Under the pieces are notes generated by a model that was not told where the DNA came from, did not search any database, and was given only the letters and a program-made list of their open reading frames with translations. This document shows positions 63,659 to 64,000 of a DNA stretch of 64,000 nucleotides, piece by piece (within the stretch, counting starts at the first letter, position 1; each line of letters opens with the position of its first letter). The position numbers and the translations under genes are program-made. The stretch comes from Pseudovibrio japonicus (GTDB lineage Bacteria; Pseudomonadota; Alphaproteobacteria; Rhizobiales; Stappiaceae), in contig NZ_BMXE01000002.1 in NCBI RefSeq assembly GCF_014651595.1, positions 620,001 to 684,000 on the forward strand, in the 5' to 3' direction.

Positions 63659-64000
63659 TTGAAACTAAGGGTTCCCGCTAGAACGGGTGGAGCAAGGCGG
63701 GCAGGCTCTGCCTGCGCTACTTGTTAAGTTAGTTTCTTCGGCATTGGCTGCTCGCCTCGCCCGGGTCTTTTATCATGAACGCGCGGGTTCCTTCTCGAAC
63801 AGACGTGACTGACACATTGCTATGCCATTGGCAGTTTCCTGCCACCGCCGGACGCCCTTCGGAACGATCTCATTTCCCCTATACCACTGCGGTCTCAAAA
63901 GGGGACGCTTCACCGGACCTCCCGACACGATACGTTACCTCATGCCGGTAGCCCAACCCCACCCACGACCACCGGCGGACGGTCCGCCGACAGCCCAATA
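63635..64000 (+). repeat. ~380 bp dispersed element, copy 3 (runs off the window)
   Basis: More diverged than copies 1 and 2 but with the same order: terminator-like hairpin, short inverted repeat GTTCCCGCTAGAACGGG, GCAAGGCGGGCAG that can pair with CTGCTCGCCTCGC, the nested hairpin GCAGGC-tct-GCCTGC, and the right part with GATACGTTACC and GGACGGTCCGCC. The loop and stem changes keep pairing. Confidence 0.65.

Overview
This 64 kb window is ordinary chromosomal DNA of an alphaproteobacterium. The evidence is gene content and order: rsmB - heparinase-like - purH; acnA beside ccmABCDG and a DUF1223 gene; a SAM-II riboswitch ahead of metZ; metX-metW; hisC-tyrC; gluQ; and phaA/phaB/phaR. Moderate GC, PHA metabolism, a bacterial ispA, and abundant REP-like and RIME-like palindromes fit a marine Stappiaceae/Rhodobacterales-type organism such as Pseudovibrio or a relative. 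That genus-level guess is inference.

Layout. 1-6.4 kb: rsmB tail, a heparinase II/III-like protein, purH, two GNAT acetyltransferases and a Tat-exported beta carbonic anhydrase. 6.4-8.6 kb is repeat-rich: one copy of a ~380 bp element, many REP-like palindromes, a CHMI-like isomerase, a GIY-YIG nuclease gene, and a duplicated scrap of the acnA 3' end. 8.6-17.4 kb: acnA, a cupin, the cytochrome c maturation genes ccmA-B-C-D-G, a DUF1223 protein and a CDF metal exporter. 17.5-20.1 kb: a SnoaL-like protein and glnK-amtB behind a likely sigma-54 promoter. 20.3-35 kb: mixed metabolic and repair genes, including DUF924, TusA-like, pterin dehydratase, LMW phosphatase, PAP2, a soluble hybrid kinase, AEC transporter, HAD, gluQ, AlkA-like glycosylase, esterase, YbaK, ispA and cfa. 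34.6-38.2 kb: peroxide defence (ahpC-type peroxiredoxin and AhpD, divergent from oxyR), then mtgA and rpmF. 38.2-43 kb: a tetR operon with a perfect palindromic operator, and the PHA genes phaA, phaB and phaR. 43-49.7 kb: an ICMT-like methyltransferase, HAD, GlcG, a gamma-glutamyltransferase, a second copy of the ~380 bp element, YigZ and a double-length dCTP deaminase. 49.8-64 kb: SAM-II/metZ, a YcaQ-type glycosylase, MAPEG, argG, gloB, a methyltransferase, metW-metX, hisC-tyrC, sodC and a third copy of the ~380 bp element.

Methionine synthesis (metX, metW, metZ) is split over 10 kb, and only metZ carries a recognisable SAM-II aptamer. Peroxide and superoxide defence (AhpC/AhpD/OxyR, SodC), nitrogen sensing (GlnK-AmtB) and carbon storage (PhaA/B/R) are each coherent units.

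No clear new defence, secretion or biosynthetic system is visible. The most unusual signal is the ~380 bp element present three times. Each copy begins at a terminator-like hairpin just 3' of a gene on the same strand and contains a conserved long-range stem. The next most unusual is the acnA-tail duplication that brackets a REP-flanked GIY-YIG gene.
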